The position numbers and the translations under genes were made by a program. DNA of 64,000 nucleotides from Costus lasius (taxonomy: Eukaryota; Streptophyta; Magnoliopsida; Zingiberales; Costaceae): contig CM050448.1 of assembly GCA_027563935.2 (NCBI GenBank), positions 120,950,493 through 121,014,492 of the forward strand, in the 5' to 3' direction. Below are positions 26,601-38,300 of the stretch, in pieces (position 1 is the stretch's first letter; every line of letters starts with the position of its first letter). The notes below the pieces were generated by a model that was not told the DNA's origin, made no database searches, and was given only the letters and a program-made list of their open reading frames with translations.

Positions 26601-28572
26601 AGGTGTTACATTTGTAAAACTTATCCATGGACGACAAGAATATGGTAAACATGAAAAATGCTCTGAAGGAAAGATGAGTTGGATGGCAAGTCGCTCCAAA
26701 ATCTCATACTGACCTGGGGATGAATTGATGCTTGAAATGACAGGAAAGGAGAATGCACCTCGCTTTGCTGTTCTGTGCTTTCCAAGCTGGCAAAGAATCC
26801 ATGCAAAATTCACAGGACAGAACCAATGTCCCCGCGCTGTAAGTGTGCACACAAGCCATCAATTACAACCCACCGTTTGTAAAACTACAAGCAAGGGCGA
26901 GTAGTGAGGCCTTTCCCTGTCAATATAGGAATGGGAAAACGATGGGTTGGTCTTTTTCCCTCGTCTCCTGGTAGAGCCGTGGGAGGCACTCCACCACATG
27001 GGAACCTGCACACGACAACGAAATGAAGATGCAGAGGGAAAGAAGGAATTGTTTTGCTCTATGGTGTCAGGTGGTCAGGAAACCTGAAAAAACAAATGGG
27101 AGAGACTTGGAATTATCTCTCCTTTTCCTAGCCGCAATACTTAGGTGCAGAACAGTGGAGATTACATACAAAAACTTAGTAATCAAAACAGATTTCCTGT
27201 AAATTTCCATGTTAATTGTCATCTAAACCCTCTACTTTGCATATAGACCTAATTATCTGTTGCTGCATCAAATATATTTAAATAGGTCATTCATGATTAG
27301 CATTGCATTTCTTTTCTGTTTGGAGTATGGCATTAGTAGTCGTTTTGTTGGTGCAGATATCTGAAATTCTAGACAACTCATCCTTATTCTTGTTTATTTA
27401 ATGAGAAAGAATATATCTTCCAACTTCAATCAAATTCTCATGCGTGTTAAATCTTCTTTGTTGGAATGAGAAGAGGCTCAAGAGAAAACATTAAACTCAG
27501 TTCAATTTTACTTGACAAAGATACTAGATGGAACTCTACTTACATATTGCTGAACCTAGGTTGAAATTTCAAAAGGATTTGACTCATAACAGATTGAAGG
27601 TTGAAAGTAAATCGAGATTCTCTCCACTTCTCACCAAGAATGATTTTGAAGATTATGAAACTACCGCTACAACTATTATTATTATTGATCATACTTTCAA
27701 TTTTCATAATTGTCTTGTCCATAGATACATCAGTTAAAATTGTACCTTCCCCTCCCTTTCATGCTAATAAATATTACTAATTGATTTGTGCATCATTTTT
27801 AGGTTACTACTTCTTTCAATTGAAGTTTCATCTCGTGTAAAAATTGTTGTTCTTGCTCTACTTATTCATTCATGACAACATTCCTAGCATGTTTCCGGTA
27901 TGTATAGAGGGCGTTAATGTTGCAAGATGAATTTTGGATTGCAAATGATATTTATCTACTTATTTCACTCTCTATTTTTATACTTTAGTACAATATTTCC
28001 TTGTATGAATAGAAAATTTGAATGGTAGAGGCTAAAACTTGAGGTAAAAGGAAAAGCAATTATTAAACTTTTAAATTTTCATTTACTTTTTTATTTCCTG
28101 GGTAATTTATTATAGATTTGTAAATTTAAAATCTATTTGTTTATAGAAATATTTTTTAGAAAGCACTTTTATTAGAAGATCTAGTGAAAGTGTGAAACTA
28201 ATTAGCCCACCTACCTAATTAAGAAATCTTGTGCGGTGATCAGTAAGCTTGGCCATTCAACCAAATTAAGTGAAATTACCCAACCCAATAATCCTGCTTA
28301 GTTGTTTGTCAAAGCAATCTTGAATTGTCTTACTATGCAATACTACTCAAATATCTAGCTTGATTCAGCTGTCCCTCATTGGATGATCCTATCATTATGT
28401 GCTCAATCTACGATTTAATTATCTATCACATCTCACTAGTTCAGCTCAATGCAACAACCCATCCTGGCTTGATTATTTGTTACAGGTAACCTGGAATCTA
28501 AATTGCCCTAACTGTCCATCTTGACCTAGCGAGCTAGCCTTCCTTGATTTTACAAACCAAACACAACTTTTA
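20675..28572. other. Large AT-rich intergenic region
   Basis: About 7.9 kb with no frame matching a protein family I know. It contains a 74-bp tandem pair (21794-21941) and short frames at 22373-22594 (+), 22768-22986 (-) and 26505-26852 (-). The last lies in a slightly more GC-rich, possibly transcribed island at 26600-27100. No tRNA, rRNA or convincing microRNA hairpin was seen. Confidence 0.45.
21794..21941. repeat. 74-bp tandem direct repeat, two copies
   Basis: The unit beginning CAAATTCAAATAGTTTGACA starts at 21794 and again at 21868 with only a few changes. Both copies also contain an internal repeat of TTGACATCAA. Confidence 0.85.
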
Positions 28573-29150
28573 GGCCATGTTTACTTGGACGGATGGATTA
28601 TACAAAGGAAAGGAAAAAAAGAAGGAAAAGAAAAATAGATGGATGGAATATGTTATAAGTTTTCTTTCCTTGTGTTTACTTAAAAAGATGGATAATTTGA
28701 TGGATTTATATATACACCCTTAATTTTTATTTTTTCACTCATATTACATAAATACTATTAATATTATAAAATTATTATCGATACTATTAAATACTATGAA
28801 AATTACTAAATATTATTTAATACTATTAAAAATTATAAATATTATTAAATATTATTATATACTATAAAATTATTAAATATTATTTAGTACTATTAAAAAT
28901 TATAAAATTAAAACATAAAAAAAATACGACACATAACTTTCTTAAAATGTAATAAGTTTCGAATGTTATAAGTTTCAAGCGAAGCAAGCAGCGAACAATC
29001 CGCCCGATTTGGGCAGATTGAGAAACGAAGGAAAATGCCCAATTTTTCCTTCCCATTTTCCTCTGTCAATTTCCCGTCCACCCAAGTAAACGATGGAAAA
29101 AGGTATAATCCATCCTTCCCTTCCTCTTTTCCGTCCAAGTAAACATGGCC
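28573..29150. mobile_element. Foldback/MITE-like DNA element with doubled terminal inverted repeats
   Basis: GGCCATGTTTACTTGGACGG at 28573 is matched by its exact reverse complement ending at 29150, a perfect 20-bp inverted repeat bounding 578 bp. Inner partial copies of the same ends lie at about 28672-28690 (GTGTTTACTT..GATGG) and 29074-29096 (CCGTCCACCCAAGTAAACG). The middle is AT-rich and non-coding. The flanks extend the repeat by TA on both sides, so a TA target duplication is possible; no longer duplication is evident, and the superfamily is unclear. Confidence 0.8.
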
Positions 29151-29152
29151 TA

Positions 29153-30773
29153 GACTTAGCAATCTGATTAATTTATTTTGACTCAACTATCTAACTCAAA
29201 CCTAATAACTTAGTCCAACTGGACTATGCATCATGATTTGTGATCTAGCTACACTTGGTGAGTTGAGCCAATCCTATTGTACATCTAAATATGATAGTTT
29301 GACTATCACTATTTGTCTAGCTTGATGATTGGACCTAACTCTCTATCCTAACTCTATGATTTTGCTCCACTTGGACTAGCAATATGTTCGTATCTAGTCA
29401 TCCATTTTGACTCATATTAAGTAAAGCCACGTGACTCAGCGTCCCAAATCTTATTATTTAGTACAGAATTTGATATGTTCAATGTCTCATTAGCTGGGTA
29501 ACTTAGCTCGTCTATCCGACCAAATAAACTTACCAAGTCCGATTGCCCAATTCAATGAGGAGAGCTAACCAACCTTAACTATTTGGCCCAGACAGAGATT
29601 TAGTCAGACACAATTATCTTGTTAGTTCAACTGATATAGCCCATCAAGTTATTAAACAACCCAATCTAGGCCAATTCTAAGCAGCATAGCATGGTTTGAT
29701 TGTCTAACTCAATTCGAATATGTAGACTTAGTAAAGTAATTTAATTTTTTTCACTCGTACTTAGGTAGATCCATTTTTTTAAAAAGCCCATCCAAGTTTT
29801 TCTTAAGCATTTTCTCACTTTATTTCATTTTCTTTTAAAGAAATTAAGGAGCAAAAATTTTCTTAATTTTCTATGTTCTTTCCTTAACAAAAAACTATGT
29901 TATTACTTGAGAAACTTCAGAATTGTTAAGTAATTTATTACTTGTGAAACTATGTTATTAATTTCTCACTTTTTTTTCTTTCATTCTTTAATCTTAGTAA
30001 ACACACAAGTGTGAAATTTCAGATTTCTATTTAAGGATAAACTATGTTATTACTTGTGTATAATTTGGTGATATTATACTATTTAAATGATTTCAAACTT
30101 TTTATAGAAAACTTAGTAAGCTATACTTGTTGAACTTTATATACGTGTCACCATCTTTCCTCCAATAAACACAACATGCCTACAAAGTGATCCTAGATAT
30201 GGGCATTATTTAGGATTCTTATTTTGTGTTACTTAAAAATCCTAGGCAAAGTACCCTACACACTGGCATATATGTACATTATCTTGCTTATCGTTTAATG
30301 TAGGTGCTAAAGCTCCTAAGCTCTCTGACTCGAACGAGCGCCAAGATGAGTGGGATGGTGCCAATCACATGAGGTTGCCTAGGTATATCTGACAGTTGTC
30401 ATTGTCGAGGGTACACATTAGATGAGTGTATAGTGCCCCTTAAGAGTGATCCTACATAGACCTAAGATTTTTTCATGATAAATAAAAATCCTTTATAGGA
30501 TACCCTACATACCAGCCCATATACAGGGCAGCCTACCTATTGTCTAATGCAAGTGTTAAGCAAGATGTTTGGGCATACCGACAAAAAAAAATTATCTATA
30601 TGGACCTGTCAATACAGATATGCTGCCCCAATCATAGCTACATCTAATATGCATTGCCCTATACTAAGTGGCATAAACCGGTAAACACTAACGGTAATAA
30701 GTGGTATGTAGTATGGACTGGTAACTAAAACCATCATATAAAGCTACTAAGCCATTTGATTTAGGCGTGGGTA
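29153..30773. other. AT-rich intergenic spacer before the TR-GAG element
   Basis: No coding frame or repeat boundary recognised. It may contain old decayed repeat DNA. Confidence 0.4.
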
Positions 30774-30778
30774 CTAAG

Positions 30779-32167
30779 TGTCAGGCCCGGTTCACCCGGT
30801 CCGGCCCAAAGCCGCTGGGCTGAGAGGAGGCCCAGAACCACACCAAAAGGGAAGCAGCAACGCGATTTCGGCTGGTCAACGCCGAAATCGAAAGGTGATG
30901 TTGACCTCGGCTTCGACTTTAGCAGACGAACAGATGCGCTGATGGCGGCATCTCCGCGACGCTCGGAGCTCCCAGACGCGGTCGACGACGATGCTCTCGG
31001 ACGCGGCGTCTTCGCGTGCGAAGCGGGCAGGCGACGAGGTCTTCGGCACCCGGTCACAGCGAAGCGAGCAAACACGGGCGACATCTTCACGTGCGAAGCG
31101 GACGAGCGCGAGACTTGCGGAGGGGAGAAGCAGAGCGAACGGGGCTGGCGGCGTCTTCTGGGCGCTGCGGAAGAAGCGGACAAAGGCGAAGACGGCTGGC
31201 CAGCCACGCGCAGGCGCGCGCGAACGAAGCGGCAGAGCTTCGTCAAACTCGCGCAGAACAGAGGAGGGGAGACAGCGGCTCTTCCCTATAAAGCTCGACG
31301 AAGGGAGCGAGCACAGGGGAGGATGCTGGAAGTTACGAGCGAAAGAGGAGAATCGGCGAGCGAGCATTGTGAGCGGCGACGCCGACGAGAGAGAGAGAGA
31401 GAGAGCGACGAGAGGCGGAGAGTTTAGGGTTTTTGTAACCTTCTAACGTGAATAAGAGGTGAAATTTCCCTATCTTCTCCGGTGTTCTCTGCCTTTTCGT
31501 GTTTTCTGGCGAGATCCTATGCTTCGGCGTTCTTCGGTGTACGGCGGCAACGAACCTCGACAGCAGGCGGCTGCGAGGTCGTCGACGATCGGCAACGAGG
31601 CGAGACACAGGCGGCGTCTTCCCCTTGTCGTCAATCTTCTCCGGCGATGGCTACGAACGATCGCGCGGCGAGACGAAGACGACGACTGTAGCAGTCGCTC
31701 GTTTCGAGACGAGTCAACGAGGCGGTCAACTGTGAAATTCGGATTTCGATTTCGAAATCGAAATCGAAATCGAACGGCGGCTGACGCAACCTTACGTCAG
31801 CGGAGGAAAATCGGCGCGCGGCGAAAACAGATCGGGAGGGCTGACGTCAGGCGTGACGTCAGCAACGGAATTCGATTCGGCGAATTCCGGAATTGCACAG
31901 TAAACACGATTTTGACCAGGCAAAATCAGAAGAGGTATTCTAATTTGGGGTTCTCGATTCTTTTTTTCGATCTTCTCAAATTAGGGTTAGGGTTTCTCTG
32001 AGCGACTTGTAATTTGGGAAGAAAAAGTGAGCGGGAACTAGGGTTTCAAATTTGGGGACGAACTTCGGTCCGGAAACCCTAGCGCAGTTGCGTTCCGGTG
32101 TTCCGCCGGACGGCCCTGAGACAACAGATAAGCGTTGTTTTTGGACCGTTCCGACCGGGGCGTGACA
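30779..32167 (+). repeat. 5' LTR of the TR-GAG element
   Basis: 1389 bp, TGTCAGGCCCGG to GGGGCGTGACA. Contains a TATA box (TATAAA, 31287-31292), a GA-rich microsatellite near 31390-31405, a 24-bp perfect palindrome at 31742-31765, paired TGACGTCA motifs at 31842-31849 and 31854-31861, and a telomere-like TTAGGGTTAGGGTTT at 31982-31996. The element's transcript would start soon after the TATA box. Confidence 0.93.
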
Positions 32168-32202
32168 ACAGGTATCAGAGCTTAAAGTGATCCAACAGCA
32201 AT

Positions 32203-33732
32203 ATGGTGAATCAAGGAGATCGTATTGCCCGGATCGAGCAAGTGCTCGGTTTGACTGGGAATAGCAGAGATGCGGTGGTTCCTCAGGTGGAGGAACTCCA
32301 TCGCACGATTGAAGAGCAAAGGTTGCAGATTCTTGCCTTGCAACAAACTTTGGCTGGGATGGCTGAAGCCCAGCAAAACTTTGAAGGGGTGGCGGCGCTA
32401 CAGCAGCAGGTGGCCACCTTGACAGCACAAACTCAGCAGGTGACTGCGTTGCAAGGTCAGGTAGCAACCTTGACAACACAGTTGACCAACTCCACGGCTG
32501 TGCAACAGCAGATATTGGCTGATCTGGCAGTGACGCGCATGGCACTGGCGCAGGCCCAAGGGGGTGGCTCTACAGCAGCCAGGGCGGAGTACGGGGCTCC
32601 CAATGGCAACGGGAAGATTCGCACCCCAGAACCTGCAATGTTCAAAGGGGCCAGATCCGCAAAAGTATTGGGTAATTTTCTATGGGATATGCAGCAATAT
32701 TTTGAGGCTAACCATGTCACAGATCAGGAGAAGGTGAGAGTGTGCACGGCATATCTCTCAGATGATGCAAAGCTCTGGTGGAGAACCAAAGTTGATTCTA
32801 CATCAGAAGCGGCTAGTTGGACTTGGGAGATATTCCGAGAGGAACTGCGGCAGCAGTTCCTTCCCGGAAACTCGGTGGACCAGGCGCGAGAGGCGGTGGA
32901 TCGGCTCAAGCATACAGGGACGATCCAGGAGTATGTCAGGGCGTTCTCCGCGCTGATGTTGGAGCTACCCGAGATGGCGGAGGGAGATAGGAGGTACTTC
33001 TTCCTCCGGAATCTCCAACCCTGGGAGGCAACGGAGGTCCGATGACATGCGCCGCAGGATTGGAGGACGGCTGCTGCTATAGCCGAGTCCTTGGTGGACC
33101 AGAGGACTTCAGGGACGACCTTCCAGAGAGCACAAAGGTCGCCCCCGAAGCGACCATCTCCACCGAGACCTAGAGCGCCAGAGAGGGAGAGGTCCTCTCC
33201 CCGACGAAACGGAGGACAACCAGCGTGGCAGGAGCATGCTAGACCTGCAGAGCGAGGGCAAGGTCAACTGAGACCGATTGCCTGCTTCTTGTGCAAGGGA
33301 CCGCATCGGATACGCGACTGTCCGGATCGACAGAGGGTGAACGCGATTGCAGCGATTGTGCATCGCGAACTAGCGGAGAAACCGGCGGTGGTGCATGACG
33401 AGGAACCAGTAGATGCTCGCATAGGAGTTGTGCGCATCGCCTCAGTGGTCGCAGGAGGACCATCGCCGGCAACCGCAGAAGCAGAGCCGAAAGACACAGT
33501 CGGCCAAAGCAACGTCGAGCAAAAGACGAACCCTCCAGAGGAGAAGAAGTCATATAAGCAGATAGTGGAGGAAAAGCCTTCACCAAAGTCTTGGGAAGAG
33601 CTAGAAGCGGAAGAAAACGCAAAGCTACGTGCGAACCATGAGAAGCTCCAACGGAAGAGGGAACAGACCTGGAAAGAGTGCTACGAGAAGAACTGCGCCG
33701 AGCAGGAGCGGTGGCTCGCCAGCCGGCGTTGA
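32203..33732 (+). pseudogene. gag: Retrotransposon gag polyprotein with an in-frame stop
   Basis: Structural protein that packages element RNA. A single frame of 509 codons runs from ATG 32203 to the stop at 33730-33732, interrupted by one in-frame TGA at 33043-33045. The N-terminal 100 residues are Gln-rich with coiled-coil character (repeated QQQVATLTAQ-like units). Next is the Ty3/gypsy-type retrotransposon gag domain (about residues 150-280: MFKGARSAKVLGNFLWDMQQ, LSDDAKLWWRTK, REELRQQFLPGN). After the stop come a basic Arg/Pro region and one zinc knuckle, CFLCKGPHRIRDC, of the CX2CX3HX4C form usual in plant gypsy gags. A Lys/Glu-rich tail follows. The stop lies between the capsid-like and nucleocapsid-like parts. 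Confidence 0.88.
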
Positions 33733-33787
33733 GCGGGCTGCCCACCCCGGACATCGAGGGCGATGTCCAAATTGGGCCGGGGAGAAT

Positions 33788-35062
33788 TGTCAGGCCCGGT
33801 TCACCCGGTCCGGCCCAAAGCCGCTGGGCTGAGAGGAGGCCCAGAACCACACCAAAAGGGAAGCAGCAACGCGATTTCGGCTGGTCAAAGCCGAAATCGA
33901 AAGGTGATGTTGACCTCGGCTTCGACTTTAGCAGACGAACAGATGCGCTGATGGCGGCATCTCCGCGACGCTCAGAGCTCCCAGACGCGGTCGACGACGA
34001 TGCTCTCGGACGCGGCGTCTTCGCGTGCGAAGCGGGCAGGCGACGAGGTCTTCGGCACCCGGTCACAGCGAAGCGAGCAAACACGGGCGACATCTTCACG
34101 TGCGAAGCGGACGAGCGCGAGACTTGCGGAGGGGAGAAGCAGAGCGAACGGGGCTGGCGGCGTCTTCTGGGCGCTGCGGAAGAAGCGGACAAAGGTGAAG
34201 ACGGCTGGCCAGCCACGCGCAGGCGCGCGCGAACGAAGCGGCAGAGCTTCGTCAAACTCGCGCAGAACAGAGGAGGGGAGACAGCGGCTCTTCCCTATAA
34301 AGCTCGACGAAGGGAGCGAGCACAGGGGATGCTGGAAGTTACGAGCGAAAGAGGAGAACCGGCGAGCGAGCATTGTGAGCGGCGACGCCGACGAGAGAGA
34401 GAGAGAGAGCGACGAGAGGCAGAGAGTTTAGGGTTTTTGTAACCTTCTAACGTGAATAAGAGGTGAAATTTCCCTATCTTCTCCGGTGTTCTCTGCCTTT
34501 TCGTGTTTTCCGGCGAGATCCTCTGCTTCGGCGTTCTTCGGTGTACGGCGGCAACGAACCTCGACAGCAGGCGGCTGCGAGGTCGTCGACGATCGGCGAC
34601 GAGGCGAGACACAGGCGGCGTCTTCCCCTTGTCGTCAATCGTCTCCGGCGACGGCTACGAACGATCGCGCGGCGAACGTTCGCGCGGCGAGACGAAGACG
34701 ACGACTGTAGCAGTCACTCGTTTCGAGACGAGTCAACGAGGCGGTCAACTGTGAAATTCGGATTTCGATTTCGAAATCGAAATCGAACGGCGGCTGACGC
34801 AACCTTACGTCAGCGGAGGAAAATCGGCGCGCGGCGAAAACAGATCGGGAGGGCTGACGTCAGGCGTGACGTCAGCAACGGAATTCGATTCGGCGAATTC
34901 CGGAATTGCACAGTAAACACGATTTTGACCTGGCAAAATCAGAAGAGGTATTCTAATTTGGGGTTCTCGATTCTTTTTTTCGGTCTTCTCAAATTAGGGT
35001 TAGGGTTTCTCTGAGCGACTCGTAATTTGGGAAGAAAAAGTGAGCGGGAACTAGGGTTTCAA
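33788..35062 (+). repeat. 3' LTR of the TR-GAG element, truncated
   Basis: 1275 bp matching the 5' LTR up to CTAGGGTTTCAA, then unrelated sequence. TATAAA at 34296-34301 and TGACGTCA at 34855-34862 and 34867-34874 match the 5' copy. It carries an extra 15-bp duplication (GAACGTTCGCGCGGC-like) near 34672-34687 and one fewer GAAATC unit after the palindrome. Confidence 0.92.
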
Positions 35063-35333
35063 GGAATACAGTCTTAAAAAGAGGAGAGCAAATATGCAAA
35101 CTGTGCAACTTTTCAACCATTGTTGTTAGTCGCAACATTTGACAGGACATATCACCTCCATCGAAAGTCAAAGGACGGAAATTTATACAAAAATTAAACC
35201 CAGTTGCCATTGCTACTGTGAAGTTATAACAACAAATGTTTCAACATGGAGAATCGGATGTACTAGAAAGTATAAAAATGCTCCCATTATATTAACAAAG
35301 GAGAACTTTTCTCAATTTACACCACCATCAGCC
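35063..35333. other. DiT1 3' flank between stop codon and retroelement edge
   Basis: Only 271 bp lie between the DiT1 stop codon (minus strand) and the broken end of the retroelement. The DiT1 3' UTR must end here or run into the antisense strand of the LTR. Confidence 0.6.
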
Positions 35334-38300
35334 TCAATACAGTCCTAGAAATTTCCACCAAAAGGTACCAACAACTGTCCATATTAATCCATTCGTTAAA
35401 GCTGTTATAAAACCTATTCTGAATACATCAGAAAGATCCAAATAGCCAGCTGCAGAAAAAAAAAAAGAGATCAGATAATTATCTTAATTATATATAGCTA
35501 CGGGTAGCTGCGAATTAGCTCTTGTGAGATTAATTATTTGCTGGTGTTTGACAAAAGGCCATAGAGAATCAGCAGAGAATCAAATTGATGAAATTCAAGG
35601 TTAAGATGCTAATGAATAACTAGTACATTTCCAATCACACCCAATAAACCATTGTTTCTTTCAGGATACATGAGATTCATCTTGTTTTTTTTTTTTGGCC
35701 AAGTCAAATTTCAGAATGTTTGTTTCTAACTACGTAACTATGGTTTAGTTCTCAAGTTTCATGCTTCTAGAAAATTTTAAAAAAGTGTTCTTCCTTGGAA
35801 TATATTCATAAATTCAAACTATAGCGTACCACACGTATATAGAAAAAAAAAAAACATGAACAATTTGCTCAAAATACCAAGCATTATCATGAATCCTTGG
35901 TGATCTTGTTGCAATGTAAGTGGCAAAAGAAGGATAGTGCGAAACAATTTTTTTTCAATAAACAATGAAAATAAGAGCCACTGTCAACATCTCTTACAGT
36001 TTAAACATCATATTTAATGAATTTGAACCATAAACATGTTTGTTTTTTTTCTTTATAATTAATTTGGCCAATGCGGTCAGTAGTTTTCCAAGTCCATTTT
36101 ACAACCCTATGATGATTCATAATAACACAAAATGGAATGACACAACTCATAAAAGGCCATTTATAACCATCATATGCCCTAATACTTTTGGATTCTCTAT
36201 CCTAATTTTGTTTAGAGCTTACAGCTTATAGCCATGTTATTATGTATTTGAAGTCTTATTGAATAATGGCCTTGGGTTCACATCCATTATTTGCTTCTAT
36301 ATATTTGTATTTTCTATCATTTATTAAATTGAATTATTCTTTTTCGTTCAACTTTTTGGAATCTAAATTAAATATATAGTAGTTATGTAAAGTCTTTGCA
36401 ATAAGTACCTCCGAAGTATACAGCAGCCTGACCACTGCTATAATGTGTTAAAGCACCAAAAAGACTTGTATTGTATGCTAAAGCAAGTGTTGCCAACCCA
36501 TGAGGAACACCAGCTGCCATTTGCATGGCAAGAAATGCTGAATACAGAGCTCCAACATGCCCAGTCTGACTTGCAAATAGGTAGTGAATAAAAAAGTAAG
36601 ATGCCTGAAGAATACAGAAAGCAGCAGGCCAGCTCAAGGAGAAATTTTGGAGAGAAACAGCAGCATAATCAGACATCCATGAAATGATTCCAAGATTTGT
36701 AAGTTGTTCTGCCATTCCCACCACAATTCCAAACCAAGCCAAAGTATCCCAAGCCGACTTTTCACTGAGGCAATCATCCCATTTCAGGACACCAAAAAGG
36801 AGAAGGATAGATAGGCCAAGCATTGCTGCAACAACACTTGATATGCCAAAAAAATCTCTGTGATGCAAAGAATTCCTTGTGAGTACTAAATCTTCATCAG
36901 CAATGCAATAAACTATATGGAGTTTCGATTTGCTACCCACTATAAATACCAAACACGGAAGCGAGTAGGCTATAAAATTCAGCTACGTAAAGAACACTAT
37001 AATAGTAATGAAACAGCAGCAAGTGTATTTACTTGACTAGTTAAGAGTCGTAAGATCATCATGCAGAGGCACAACAGGGATATTGACGCAAGTAGAAGAT
37101 AATAGTCTCCAGAAATGCTTTGTTAACAAACCCATCTCGCCGTCCACAAAAATAGCAAATAAGATGGTACTGTTAGAAGAACTCACTTAATGCAGAGAGC
37201 TTTATAATACTATTTTATACATAAACCAGTTAAGTTTTTGAGAATTGAAATACTATTTTATACATAGGACAATTAAGTTTCAAAAATACATTTTACTTCT
37301 TCTCCTGGAAGCTATGGAAAGAGGATCATCATTGTGTGCTTTTCAGTTTAATTGTTTGTAGGCTAATCCTACCCAGACATTTGTCGTGCCGAGCGTTTTC
37401 CTTCTAGCAATCTTATCCAGAAAAAAGTGCATCAATATAAACGTAAAAGTAAACCCTTAAGTATTCAGATTATTGAAAAGAAAAGAAAACAAAACCTTCA
37501 ATTCTCATACTATTGATAATCAAATTCTAAGTGATCATACATGGATAAGTTGTAGTTTAGTATTACCAACTGACTCCCACATAGTAGGTACAATGTTCTA
37601 AACTGAACTAACATGTTCAGGGTAATGTACACAAAACTAACTTACTTACCCAAAGACCCATAAGGAAACTGCAAGAAGCATTGTACAGATCATCACCCAT
37701 TCGTTCTTTGTCACAGGTCCCATTTGCTCCAATTTCTTTGCCGCCAGAGCAGGTGCATCTGGTGTATCCTTAATTTCCGGAGGGAAGATCTTATATAAAA
37801 TAAAGGGGCTAGCTAGAAGAGAAGCTAATGCAGGTAAACTTGCAGCCGCAAACCATGATACCCACGGACTTGCAATAGTGATTCCAAAGTCTTCGGCTAA
37901 CTTAAGGCATAACAGGTTTTGAGCTGCAGCAGTTAGGAAAAGTGCACTTGAATTACTGGAAGACTGTAATGAATCAAAGAGAAAAAAGAATGAAAGTCTT
38001 CCATCAAAACACGAGGATCAAGAACTAGAATAGAATAGTTTGGTTGTAACTTACAAGTAACTACTATGAATTATTAATACTATATTAGTCACTAGTTGTA
38101 CCAAGCTTTCCAAAAAGGAACGCATTTCTACAAAATCCAACTTGTTTTCCAAAAGACTCGACCCTAAACAAAGGATTTTGAAAATGTGCCAAAAATTGTC
38201 TCAACCTCATGTGATTCACTGGCACACACTCCCCATATATCGCTCAAAATCTTTTTTTGTTTGAACTTCAATCCATTGCTTGACTTCATGAATTCAACAG

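Larger units (their letters stand above)
30779..35062 (+). mobile_element. Non-autonomous gag-only LTR retrotransposon (TR-GAG type), 3' end truncated
   Basis: Two near-identical LTRs (30779-32167 and 33788-35062) flank 1620 bp of internal DNA. Order: 5' LTR, primer-binding site GGTATCAGAGC at 32171 (initiator tRNA-Met type), gag only, a purine-rich tract GGGCCGGGGAGAA at 33774-33786, 3' LTR. No protease, reverse transcriptase, RNase H or integrase is present, so it would need enzymes from a related element. The 3' LTR stops 118 bp short of the 5' LTR end, so the right-hand target duplication is missing; the left flank reads CTAAG. By eye about 14-15 substitutions and a few small indels separate the LTRs, suggesting recent insertion. 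Confidence 0.92.

Noticed and set aside
26930..27010. Possible miR482/2118 precursor
   Set aside because: A CCCATTCCTA end is present on the minus strand, but the flanks do not form the required stem with a star sequence.
30942..31427. Overlapping long open frames in several frames of the LTRs
   Set aside because: They occur in all frames of both LTRs and reflect CG-rich, stop-poor sequence, not genes.
33239..34255. 338-codon minus-strand open frame spanning part of gag and the 3' LTR
   Set aside because: It runs antisense through GC-rich retroelement DNA, and its LTR part recurs at 30761-31246 in the 5' LTR. Composition is Arg/Ser/Pro low-complexity with no domain.
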